Shown piece by piece: positions 7,001 through 15,637 of a stretch of 18,620 nucleotides of DNA (within the stretch, counting starts at the first letter, position 1; the number at the start of each line of letters is the position of its first letter). The notes beneath the pieces are model-generated. The model was not told where the DNA came from. It saw only the letters and a list, made by a program, of their open reading frames with translations, and ran no database searches. The DNA comes from Bacteroidota bacterium (GTDB lineage Bacteria; Bacteroidota; Ignavibacteria; Ignavibacteriales; Melioribacteraceae): the NCBI GenBank assembly GCA_023447335.1, contig JAEXOD010000188.1:1-18620 (forward strand), read 5' to 3'. The position numbers were made by a program, and so were the translations under genes.

Positions 7001-8656
7001 ATGTCGCAACGAAATCTTGCAGCTCTTGTCGATTTTTCAAACCTGATTAATTCTGACCTTGATATCAATTTTATTCTTAATAATTTGCTATTAACTTGTT
7101 TTGGAAAGTTTTTAACTTCTAAAGGATTTGTTTTATTAGGAGATGAACAAAATAATACTAAGATAGGATTGGTAAAAGGTTTTCCGGTTGAATTATTTGA
7201 TGTGTTTATAGGGCGTAACATAGAAGAATCGGCAAATGACATATTTACAAAAGAATTTAATAAAATAAATAAAATTGGTGTTGTTGAAAAAATTGAGACA
7301 ACCAAAGGAACAATAGGGATTTTTGGGCTAAGTGATAAAATAACCAAAGAAATATATAACGAAGAAGATATTAGTTTTATTAAGACCATACTTAAAATTA
7401 GTGCAGTTGCTATTGAAAACTCGCTAACTTTAGATAAGCTAAGCCAAATTAACAGAAGCTTAGATTCAAAAATTAATCAGCTTAGTTCTTTATTCGATCT
7501 TAGTAAAGAATTTAGTTCAATTTTAGATGATAACCGAGTTAACAAATTACTTGTTCTTACATTAATTGGTCAGTTGGCTGTTTCACGTTATGCTATCATC
7601 AGTATTCGAAATAAACAGATAAATTTAATCGATTCTAAATTTTCTGACGATTTGATAAAAAGCGAAATTACTTATGAAAAGTACGGAGATTTAAAATTTC
7701 CCGTAACCGAAAATAACATTTCGCATAATTTAGTTAAAGCCGGTGTAAGATTAATAGTTCCTATGAATATTAAAGACCAAACAAAAGGTCTTATTATTTT
7801 AGGAAAGAGAATGACACAAAGCGAATTTTCTAAATCGGATATTGAATTTATAATGTCTGTAGCAAGTTTGGCAGTAATTTCTATAGAAAACGCTTATTTG
7901 TTTAAAGAGACTTTAGAAAAGCAGAAATATGAAAAAGATTTAGAAATTGCGAGAAACATTCAACGAAATTTATTGCCTCAAAAAGTACCAAAAACCGCAA
8001 AATATGAAATATTTGCATATTCTCAATCTGCAAGAATGGTAGGAGGAGATTATTACGATATTGTAAAACTTGATAGCGGAAATACTTTAGTTGCAGTTGC
8101 AGATGTTTCCGGCAAGGGAGTGCAAGCAGCTTTATTAATGGCTAACGTACAAGCATTTTTAAAAGCAATTGCAAAACAGAACATTCCGTTAAATCAAGCG
8201 TCTAATTTAATAAATGATTTGATTTCCGACAATACTTCAATGGGAAGCTTTATAACATTTTTTTGGGGTATTTTAAACGATAAAGAACCTGAAATAGAGT
8301 ACGTAAACGCCGGACATAATCCGCCTTTATTAGTAAGAAACGGTGTTATTACAAAGTTAAAAACAGGCGGAATGATATTAGGTGTAATGCAAACAATTAT
8401 ACCTTATGAAGAAGAAATTGTTAAGTTACAAAAAGATGATGTTTTGGTACTTTTTACGGATGGAATTTCTGAAGCTATGGATATTTCAAACAATGAATAT
8501 ACTGATGAAAAACTTGAACAATTTGTGTTAAGCAATTATACTAAAACAGCCAAAGAAATAGGTGATGGTATTTTATGTGATGTTAAATCATTTATTAAAG
8601 ATGCCGAACAATCAGACGATATAACTTTATTAGTAATAAAGGTAACAAATGAATAG
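7001..8656 (+). CDS. Soluble GAF-GAF-PP2C phosphatase
   Basis: A 551-residue RsbU/SpoIIE-type serine phosphatase with no membrane segments. Two GAF-like regions (about 8-145 and 150-300) precede the helical linker (ARNIQRNLLP, near 317-326) and the PP2C domain. Catalytic motifs are complete: GGDYYD (Asp350, Asp353), ADVSGKG (Asp368), NAGHNPP, FTDG (Asp487) and DDITLL (Asp539/540). It starts 15 bp after the kinase gene, and its last codons overlap the following phosphatase by 8 nt. As a cytosolic member it probably brings an internal signal (small ligand or protein) into the same STAS/kinase circuit. The ligand is not predictable, and no ribosome site is obvious. Confidence 0.92.
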   Translation: MSQRNLAALVDFSNLINSDLDINFILNNLLLTCFGKFLTSKGFVLLGDEQNNTKIGLVKGFPVELFDVFIGRNIEESANDIFTKEFNKINKIGVVEKIETTKGTIGIFGLSDKITKEIYNEEDISFIKTILKISAVAIENSLTLDKLSQINRSLDSKINQLSSLFDLSKEFSSILDDNRVNKLLVLTLIGQLAVSRYAIISIRNKQINLIDSKFSDDLIKSEITYEKYGDLKFPVTENNISHNLVKAGVRLIVPMNIKDQTKGLIILGKRMTQSEFSKSDIEFIMSVASLAVISIENAYLFKETLEKQKYEKDLEIARNIQRNLLPQKVPKTAKYEIFAYSQSARMVGGDYYDIVKLDSGNTLVAVADVSGKGVQAALLMANVQAFLKAIAKQNIPLNQASNLINDLISDNTSMGSFITFFWGILNDKEPEIEYVNAGHNPPLLVRNGVITKLKTGGMILGVMQTIIPYEEEIVKLQKDDVLVLFTDGISEAMDISNNEYTDEKLEQFVLSNYTKTAKEIGDGILCDVKSFIKDAEQSDDITLLVIKVTNE

Positions 8657-11222
8657 TAAATTAAAAACATGGCTAAATAAGAACAGAAACAATATCACTT
8701 TTGTAAGAAGCACTATTGTTTTTGTTCTATTGGCTGTCAATTTTTATTTTATTAATTTTTTACTTCAAACTTCTAATGACGAATGTTTGTGGGTACCTAA
8801 AAGAGATAAAAGCGGTGTTGTAAAGTTTTATTTTGATAAAGTAAAATTTGAGGGGGTTTCTTGGCAAGCCGGAATTAGAGACGGAGATATTCTAATCTCT
8901 ATAAACGGTACCCCGATGAGTGGACCAAACGGAGGGATGGATGCAATTAACAAAATGCAAAAAGGGGAAAAAGCTAAGTATGTTATCGAAAGAGACGGTA
9001 AAAAGCTTATTAAGTATGTTGAACTAAAAAAGTTAATTAACTATCAGGCTTTATCCGTAATTCTCCTATCATTTATTTGGTTAATTGTAGGTACTTTAGT
9101 TCTATTGGCTAAAAATACCGGAAAAATTCAAAAATTGTTTTATGATATCGGGATTTACTTCTCCTTAGCTTCTCTTTATTATATGTTATGGGGAACTCCT
9201 TCTCAAAATCCTACATTTAATTTTCTTTGGATTAGGTTAGTAATTGATTTAGTTTGGACTTATGGTGCATCAGTGTTACCTTTTAAATGGGTAACTTTAT
9301 TTTTGTTGTTTCCAAAAGAGGAAAAATATTATAATAAAAAAATACTGCAAAGATTTTTAAAGTTTACTCCTATAATCGTTTATGCTTATACTATTGCTTT
9401 TAGAATATCTTTTATATATTTTGCCGATAACGGCGGAGGTTTGAGTTATTTTTCTTTCATAGTTAGCCCTTTATACGTAATAAATATTTGGGGGTTAATT
9501 ACCGGTTTGGTTTTCTTATTTATGAATTATTTTGACCTTCCTACAAAACAAGAAAAAAATTCGATTTTTATAATTTTAGTAGGTTATACTATAGGCGTTG
9601 CTACTATTATATATATGGTTTTATTTACTGCAAATGCTACTGTTGATGTTCAATTTAATAGTCCGTTATATTTTACTCCGATAGTAATGATTGTTTTAAT
9701 TCCAATTTCATTCGGGTATTCAATATTTAAGTATTCATTAATGGATATGACGGACGTATTTAAAACAACTATTATGTATGTTTCGGCGACCGTGAGCGTT
9801 GCAATAGTTTACTTTTTTGTTATTTATGTTATTGGTTTTTCAATAAGTTCTGCAATAGGTACAAAATACCAAGGGATAATAGCAGGAGTTATTTTTATAA
9901 TATTTGCATTAGTTTTTCAATCCACTAAAGATAGATTTCAAGAAATTATCACTCAAAAGTTATACCCCGAGCAGTTTGCGTTTCGAAAAGTATTAATTAA
10001 GTTCAGTACTCAAATATCGGCTGTTGTAGGTTTAGAAAATATTTTAGAATTTACTAAAAAGATTTTTGTTGAATCATTACGACTAAACAAATTTGCAATA
10101 TTACTATGGGATGATGTTACAAAAAAATATTACTATAAAAAAGGGTATGGATTTAATAAAAATGATTTTGTACTTAATTGTGTTAATAATAAATTAAAAA
10201 CTAAACTTAACGCTAAAGAAATTGTTGGTTTAATTCCTGCAATAGATAAAACAGAATTTGAGGATGTTTTTCCGTTAGATGTAAATAAACTTGAAGAAGA
10301 AAAAATATTTTCTATTGTTCCGTTACGCGCACAGAATAAAATAGTCGGAGTTCTTTTATTCGGATTAAAATATAGCGGTTCTCAATTTAGTGTTACCGAT
10401 TTAGAGTTATTATTGGCTGCCGCAAATCAAACTGCAGTTTCAATAGAAAACGCTCGATTGTATGCTATTGAATTAGAAAATATTAAATATGAACAGGAAC
10501 TTGAGAATGCAAGAAAAATTCAAGAAAGTTTACTACCTAAAACTATTCCTCATATAAAAGGATTAGATTTTGCCGGTGTTATGATTCCCGCTATGCATAT
10601 CGGAGGAGATTATTTTGATATTATCGAAGTAAGTAATACTAAGGCTTTTGTAGTTGTGGGAGATGTAGCGGGAAAAGGCTTATCAGCATCTTTTTACATG
10701 TCTAAACTGCAAACAATGATGAGGTTGTTTTGCAAAGAGAGTAATTCTCCGAAAGAGATATTGGTGAAAATTAACAAACTAATTAGTAGTGAAATTGATA
10801 AACATTCATTTATTACTGTTATTCTCGCTTTATTTGATACGGAGAAAAAGACGATAACTTTATCACGTGCGGGTCATCCGCCGTTAATTAGGTTTGACGG
10901 AACTTCACATGTGTTTTATCAACCTAAAGGAATAGGGCTTGGTTTGGAAAAAGGAGAAATTTTTGAACAAACGTTAGAAGAATTAGTTATTCCTTTTGAT
11001 AAAGACGAATCTTTTATTCTTTTTTCAGACGGAGTTAACGAAGCTATGAATGAAAAAGCAGAACTTTTTGGAATGAATAATTTGATTCAAACAGTAAATA
11101 TGCATCGATCTGAAAAAGCATTGAATATTAAAAATGCAATTCTTTCTTCAATAAATTTCTTTACCGGTAAAGCCGAAACTAATGACGATATTACTTTAGT
11201 TGTCGTAAAAACTTCAGAATAA
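8649..11222 (+). CDS. PDZ-polytopic membrane-GAF-PP2C phosphatase
   Basis: An 857-residue serine phosphatase with a complex sensor. TM1 spans about 18-41. A PDZ-like domain at about 55-128 contains FEGVSWQAGIRDGDILISINGTPM. About eight further membrane segments lie between 132 and 425, the last followed by a linker resembling those of polytopic sensor kinases. A GAF domain spans about 445-610, the linker ARKIQESLLP lies near 621-630, and the PP2C domain is C-terminal. Motifs are GGDYFD (Asp654/657), GDVAGKG (Asp672; Ala where Ser is usual), RAGHPP, FSDG (Asp794) and DDITLV (Asp846/847). TM topology puts the PDZ domain outside the cytoplasm. Last gene of the operon, overlapping the previous one by 8 nt. 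An envelope-state input is inferred from the exported PDZ domain. Confidence 0.92.
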   Translation: MNSKLKTWLNKNRNNITFVRSTIVFVLLAVNFYFINFLLQTSNDECLWVPKRDKSGVVKFYFDKVKFEGVSWQAGIRDGDILISINGTPMSGPNGGMDAINKMQKGEKAKYVIERDGKKLIKYVELKKLINYQALSVILLSFIWLIVGTLVLLAKNTGKIQKLFYDIGIYFSLASLYYMLWGTPSQNPTFNFLWIRLVIDLVWTYGASVLPFKWVTLFLLFPKEEKYYNKKILQRFLKFTPIIVYAYTIAFRISFIYFADNGGGLSYFSFIVSPLYVINIWGLITGLVFLFMNYFDLPTKQEKNSIFIILVGYTIGVATIIYMVLFTANATVDVQFNSPLYFTPIVMIVLIPISFGYSIFKYSLMDMTDVFKTTIMYVSATVSVAIVYFFVIYVIGFSISSAIGTKYQGIIAGVIFIIFALVFQSTKDRFQEIITQKLYPEQFAFRKVLIKFSTQISAVVGLENILEFTKKIFVESLRLNKFAILLWDDVTKKYYYKKGYGFNKNDFVLNCVNNKLKTKLNAKEIVGLIPAIDKTEFEDVFPLDVNKLEEEKIFSIVPLRAQNKIVGVLLFGLKYSGSQFSVTDLELLLAAANQTAVSIENARLYAIELENIKYEQELENARKIQESLLPKTIPHIKGLDFAGVMIPAMHIGGDYFDIIEVSNTKAFVVVGDVAGKGLSASFYMSKLQTMMRLFCKESNSPKEILVKINKLISSEIDKHSFITVILALFDTEKKTITLSRAGHPPLIRFDGTSHVFYQPKGIGLGLEKGEIFEQTLEELVIPFDKDESFILFSDGVNEAMNEKAELFGMNNLIQTVNMHRSEKALNIKNAILSSINFFTGKAETNDDITLVVVKTSE

Positions 11223-11319
11223 TACTCATCGAAATAAAAAAATATTACTTTATCCTTTTATTTTAAATTTCAATCACGTAAATTATATACGCAAATTCCA
11301 AAAAAAGTGAGAAAAGTGT

Positions 11320-12675
11320 ATGAATGAATCGTCAAATGTGTATGAATTGATAATGGCTGCTGTTAAATCTATTGGTGATATTATTTGGGGATTGCCGACA
11401 ATTATTATGTTGGTAGGAACAGGAATTTGGTTAACAATTAGGTTAAAGGGATTGCAATTTACAAAACTTGGTTATTCATTATATTTGGCTTTAATTAAAA
11501 GAAAAGAAGACGGTAATGACGAAGGGGATATTTCACATTTTCAAGCTTTAATGACTGCACTGTCCGCGACGGTTGGTACAGGTAATATTGCTGGTGTTGC
11601 TACAGCTATTGCTTTAGGTGGTCCCGGTGCATTGTTTTGGATGTGGGTTACCGGCTTAGTTGGTATGGTAACAAAATATGCCGAAGCATTACTTGCCGTT
11701 CGTTTTAGGGTTAAAGATAGTAAAGGGAATATGTGCGGTGGTCCAATGTATTATATTACAAACGGGCTCGGCTGGAAATGGATGGGTGTTTTATTTGCGA
11801 TATTTGCCTCTATAGCTACATTCGGAATAGGAAACACGGTTCAATCAAATTCAGTTGCTCATGCTTTAAATACTTCGTTCGGCGTGCCTACTTATATCAC
11901 AGCAATTGTTTTAGCAATTGCTACAGGTGCAGTTATTTTAGGGGGAATTAAAACAATCGGCAAATTTACAAGTGTTCTAGTTCCGGTTATGATAGTTTTT
12001 TATATGGTGGGCTCGTTAATTATTTTGTTTTTACATTTGGATAGATTACCTGCTACTTTTTATTTAATTTTTGTACAAGCTTTTACCCCAACCGCTGCAA
12101 TCGGAGGTTTTGCAGGTTCTGCCGTATTACAGACAATAAGAATGGGTGTTGCAAGGGGATTATTTTCAAATGAATCTGGGTTGGGAAGTTCGCCAATTGC
12201 CGCTGCTGCTGCTCAAACAAAAAATCCTGTTAATCAAGCTTTAGTTTCAATGACTCAAACATTTATTGATACTATTGTTGTTTGTACTATGACCGGGTTA
12301 GTTATTATATTAAGCGGTGAGTGGTTTGACGGAAAGACAGGTGCAGAGTTGACTTCAATAGCATTTACAAAAGGATTGGGAAGTTCATTAGGGGAGTATA
12401 TTGTTTCAATAGGGCTCGTTTTATTTGCTTATTCTACTTTAATCGGCTGGTCTTATTATGGTGAAAAGGCTATGGAATTTTTATTTGGTGAAAAAGTAAT
12501 ACTTCCTTATAGGATTGTTTTTACAATATTTGTAGCTATAGGTGCAGTAATTAATTTAGATTTAGTTTGGGGTATTGCAGATATTTTTAACGGTTTAATG
12601 GCGTTACCAAACTTAATTGCATTGTTATTACTGACGCCTGTTATTGTTAGCGAAAGCAATAAATATTTAAAATAG
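11320..12675 (+). CDS. Sodium:alanine/glycine symporter (AGCS family)
   Basis: A 451-residue inner-membrane symporter of the AGCS family (relatives AlsT, DagA, AgcS), importing alanine or glycine with sodium or protons. It shows about ten to eleven hydrophobic segments. Family signatures are ALSATVGTGNIAGVATAI (80-97), the following GGPGALFWMW, GGPMYYI (140-146) and GLFSNESGLGSSPIAAAAA (about 280-298). It begins 97 bp after the phosphatase operon, where no terminator is evident, so some readthrough is possible. It ends in a strong terminator. The ribosome site is weak (GAGAAAAG). Substrate preference between Ala and Gly cannot be set from sequence. It is probably a free-standing nutrient transporter and not part of the signalling circuit. 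Confidence 0.95.
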   Translation: MNESSNVYELIMAAVKSIGDIIWGLPTIIMLVGTGIWLTIRLKGLQFTKLGYSLYLALIKRKEDGNDEGDISHFQALMTALSATVGTGNIAGVATAIALGGPGALFWMWVTGLVGMVTKYAEALLAVRFRVKDSKGNMCGGPMYYITNGLGWKWMGVLFAIFASIATFGIGNTVQSNSVAHALNTSFGVPTYITAIVLAIATGAVILGGIKTIGKFTSVLVPVMIVFYMVGSLIILFLHLDRLPATFYLIFVQAFTPTAAIGGFAGSAVLQTIRMGVARGLFSNESGLGSSPIAAAAAQTKNPVNQALVSMTQTFIDTIVVCTMTGLVIILSGEWFDGKTGAELTSIAFTKGLGSSLGEYIVSIGLVLFAYSTLIGWSYYGEKAMEFLFGEKVILPYRIVFTIFVAIGAVINLDLVWGIADIFNGLMALPNLIALLLLTPVIVSESNKYLK

Positions 12676-12697
12676 ATATTAATGTAATCTTAAATTT

Positions 12698-12732
12698 AAG
12701 CCTTAAAGCGTGTTCTTTAAGGCTTTTTTTTT
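12698..12732 (+). terminator. Strong Rho-independent terminator after the symporter
   Basis: An 11-bp perfect stem (AAGCCTTAAAG at 12698-12708 with CTTTAAGGCTT at 12715-12725) and a 6-nt loop are followed by a T run to 12732. It lies 22 bp past the symporter stop codon and isolates it from the histidine kinase gene. Confidence 0.95.
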
Positions 12733-12808
12733 ATTTACCCATTGATTTTTTTATCTAAAATCTTTATGTTATCAGAACCATAATTATTCTATTTTTAATG
12801 ACAGTCGT

Positions 12809-15535
12809 ATGGAAAAACCAACCAATTTCTTGAAAGAATTTGAAGTATTAAAACAAGAAAATCTTCAATTAAAAAAACAAATAGCTATTAATTCAACAAC
12901 ACTATACAAACAAGAAGCAATACTTGCGGGTATTAATGTTGGTACTTGGGATTGGAATATACAAACGGGTGAAGTTTCTTTTAATTCTGCATGGTTTTCC
13001 ATGCTAGGTTATAATGAAACCGAATTAGAACCTGTTAGTATTAAAACTTGGGAAACACTCGCTCATCCCGATGATCTTAAGAAATCAGAAGAGGCATTGC
13101 TAAAACACTTTAACGGTGATACAGAGTTTTATGAGTGTGAAGCGAGGTTAAAAAATAAAAACGGAAATTGGGTTTGGGTCTTGGATAAGGGGAAAGTTTA
13201 CGAATTTGATGACTTCGGAAAGCCGTTATTGATGGCTGGTTCGCATATTAATATTGATGATATTAAACAAAAAGAACTTAAATCAAAAACTGAAAAGGAA
13301 TTATGGCTTTCAATATTTGAATTCAATTCTTCTGTAATGTTAATAATAAAGCCTGATACCGGACAAATTGTTGATGCCAATATTAGCGCCGCAAATTTTT
13401 ATGGATATCCTTTAAATAATCTACTGAAAATGTCAATTGATCAGTTGAATATTAATTGCGAAACATCTATCGAAGAGATCGTTTACAATCAAAAAGAACA
13501 GCGTCATTTTAAGCATAAATTGGCAGATAATAAAATTTGTGATATCGAGATGTATTTAACTCCAATTTTTCTTGAAAATCAAGAATTTATGTTTGCAATT
13601 ATTCATGATGTTTCGGAGAAAGTGAAAGCCGAGCAAGAACTAAAAAAGAGTGAACTTAAGTATAAAAGTATTATCCAAACTGCCATAGACGGATTTATTA
13701 TTGTTGATGAGAAAGGGAAAATTCTGGAAGTAAACGAAGCATATTCTAATATGTTGGGATACACGATTGAAGAGATTCTTACAATGAATATTATGGATAT
13801 AAATTTTAGATTTACTAAAGCCAATTTAGAAAGTGAAAGCAAAATTTTAAAGGAAAAGGGTTTTACGAGATATACTACTCAGCATAAGCATAGAAACGGA
13901 AATCTGATTGATGTTGAAGTTAGCGTTAATTATAACGAATTTATTAACGGCGGAGTATTTTTTGTGTTCATCAACGATATTAGTGAAAGAATACAAAAAG
14001 AAAAAGAATTAAAAATTATGCATGAAAATTATGATAGATTTTTTAATACTATTGATGAGTTTCTATTCGTTCTTGATGAACAAGGGAATATTTTATATAC
14101 TAATCAAACAGTTATTGATAGATTAGGTTACACTGAAAAAGAAGTAATAGGTAATTCGGTTCTAAATTTACATGCACCTGAAGATAGAAGTGAGGCGTTA
14201 AGGATAGTAGTGGGAATGTTAAACGGAGAGATCGATTTTTGTCCTTTACCGCTAATAATGAAGAATGGTATGAAGATACCTGTTGAAACACGAGTTACAA
14301 AGGGCGTTTGGAATGGTCAAAAAGTTATTTTTGGTGTATCAAAAGATATCTCGCTCCTAAAATTATCGGAAGAGAAATTTTCAAAATCATTTCAAATAAA
14401 TCCTATTGCTTGCGGATTTAGTGATATTTCAACAGGTGAGTATGTTGAAGTTAACGATGCATTTTGCGCATTATTAGAATTTGATAGAACCGAAGTTATA
14501 GGAAAAACTCCGGGTGAATTAGGAATATTAGACGAAGAAATACGAAATAATATACTTTCAAAGTATAAATTTGATGATAAGATAATTAATGTTGAAGCCA
14601 AATTAAAAACGAAATATGGCGATACAAAATGTGTATTACTTTCAGCTCAAAATATTTATTTATATGATAGGTCTTTACGTTTTACCGCAGCTTATGATAT
14701 AACCGAAATTAAAAAAGTTAACGAAGAGCTTAAAGTTATAAATGAAGAACTAAATACCTCAAAAATGCTTATTGAAAGTGCTTATGAAGAAAATACTAAA
14801 TTTTTGGAAGAATTATCGGCTACTAAATTAAAATTGGAAAAAATTAATACAGAAAAAGATAAACTTTTTTCAATTATTGCTCATGATTTACGAAGTCCTT
14901 TTCAAGGTTTTTTAGGCATTACAGAAGTTCTAAAAGAAGGAGTTGACGATTTTTCTGCACAAGAATTAAAGAGTGTATTTGACGAGACGAATAAATCCGC
15001 TCAAAAAATATATGATTTATTGAATAATTTGTTGGAATGGGCAAGAATGCAGAGGGGATTAATAAAATTTGAACCTAGTAAAATTGATGTTTCAAACTTA
15101 ATCAATTCCAATATTGCTTTGTTTTCAAGAAATTTACTTGATAAGAATATTGATGTTCAAACGAATTTGTGTGAAGATGACTACGTTTATGCCGATGAAA
15201 GGACACTAAATACAATTTCAAGAAATATTCTTTCAAATGCAATTAAATTTACGAACAGAGACGGAAAAATATATATTAATTCGAAAAAAACAGATGATGA
15301 ATTTTTAGAAATATCTATATCGGATAACGGCATAGGTATGTCTAATGATTTGAGAAAAAGAATTTTTTTGATTGGTGAAAAGGTTGGTAGGAAAGGTACC
15401 TCCGGAGAAGAAAGTTCGGGATTGGGATTGGCTTTATGCAAAGAATTTGTAGAAATGAACGGAGGAAAGATTAGAGTTGAAAGTGTAGAAAACGAAGGAA
15501 CAACTTTTATTTTCACCGTACCGCTTTTCCGTTAA
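12809..15535 (+). CDS. Soluble five-PAS sensor histidine kinase
   Basis: A 908-residue two-component kinase without membrane segments, so cytoplasmic. After a short coiled coil come five PAS-like domains at about 36-155, 165-272, 283-395, 405-515 and 523-633. A coiled-coil linker (633-685) and HisKA with the phospho-acceptor His692 in IIAHDLRSPF follow. The HATPase has the N box at Asn810 (NAIKF), G1 DNGIGM at 839-844 and G2 SSGLGLAL at 869-876. No receiver domain is fused and no response-regulator gene is in the window, so it is an orphan here. The first PAS has PAC-type features (AHPDD, RLKNKNGNWVW). The ATG lacks a clear Shine-Dalgarno. Signals may be redox, ligand or light; no cofactor-binding residue pattern could be assigned with confidence. 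Confidence 0.94.
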   Translation: MEKPTNFLKEFEVLKQENLQLKKQIAINSTTLYKQEAILAGINVGTWDWNIQTGEVSFNSAWFSMLGYNETELEPVSIKTWETLAHPDDLKKSEEALLKHFNGDTEFYECEARLKNKNGNWVWVLDKGKVYEFDDFGKPLLMAGSHINIDDIKQKELKSKTEKELWLSIFEFNSSVMLIIKPDTGQIVDANISAANFYGYPLNNLLKMSIDQLNINCETSIEEIVYNQKEQRHFKHKLADNKICDIEMYLTPIFLENQEFMFAIIHDVSEKVKAEQELKKSELKYKSIIQTAIDGFIIVDEKGKILEVNEAYSNMLGYTIEEILTMNIMDINFRFTKANLESESKILKEKGFTRYTTQHKHRNGNLIDVEVSVNYNEFINGGVFFVFINDISERIQKEKELKIMHENYDRFFNTIDEFLFVLDEQGNILYTNQTVIDRLGYTEKEVIGNSVLNLHAPEDRSEALRIVVGMLNGEIDFCPLPLIMKNGMKIPVETRVTKGVWNGQKVIFGVSKDISLLKLSEEKFSKSFQINPIACGFSDISTGEYVEVNDAFCALLEFDRTEVIGKTPGELGILDEEIRNNILSKYKFDDKIINVEAKLKTKYGDTKCVLLSAQNIYLYDRSLRFTAAYDITEIKKVNEELKVINEELNTSKMLIESAYEENTKFLEELSATKLKLEKINTEKDKLFSIIAHDLRSPFQGFLGITEVLKEGVDDFSAQELKSVFDETNKSAQKIYDLLNNLLEWARMQRGLIKFEPSKIDVSNLINSNIALFSRNLLDKNIDVQTNLCEDDYVYADERTLNTISRNILSNAIKFTNRDGKIYINSKKTDDEFLEISISDNGIGMSNDLRKRIFLIGEKVGRKGTSGEESSGLGLALCKEFVEMNGGKIRVESVENEGTTFIFTVPLFR

Positions 15536-15574
15536 ATAAAAAAGCTTTAACTTTGCTTTATAGTCTTATTCTAA

Positions 15575-15606
15575 TTGGCAATATTATATAATATTTGTTA
15601 TTTTTG
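15575..15606 (+). promoter_or_regulatory. Bacteroidota-type promoter upstream of cysS
   Basis: TTG at 15575-15577 and TATTTTTG (TAnnTTTG) at 15599-15606 are separated by 21 nt. This agrees with the -33/-7 pattern described for Bacteroidota housekeeping promoters. Predicted transcription start is near 15611-15614, giving a leader of about 25 nt that contains GAGGA before the ATG at 15638. In AT-rich DNA chance matches occur, so this is a supported but unproved site. Confidence 0.5.
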
Positions 15607-15637
15607 TAAGTCAAAATATATTTTTACGAGGATAATA

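Noticed and set aside
12775..12808. AGAACC ... CGT before the histidine kinase gene as an ECF promoter
   Set aside because: The spacer is about 26 nt, far too long, and the -35 is imperfect. A TATTTTTA box nearby also lacks a properly spaced upstream partner.
15538..15570. Terminator after the histidine kinase gene
   Set aside because: Only a 5-bp AAAGC/GCTTT stem without a proper T run; too weak to list.
15575..15637. Earlier cysS start giving 21 extra residues
   Set aside because: The extension is not typical of CysRS, has no ribosome site, and overlaps the likely promoter. The ATG at 15638 has GAGGA and the family N-terminus.
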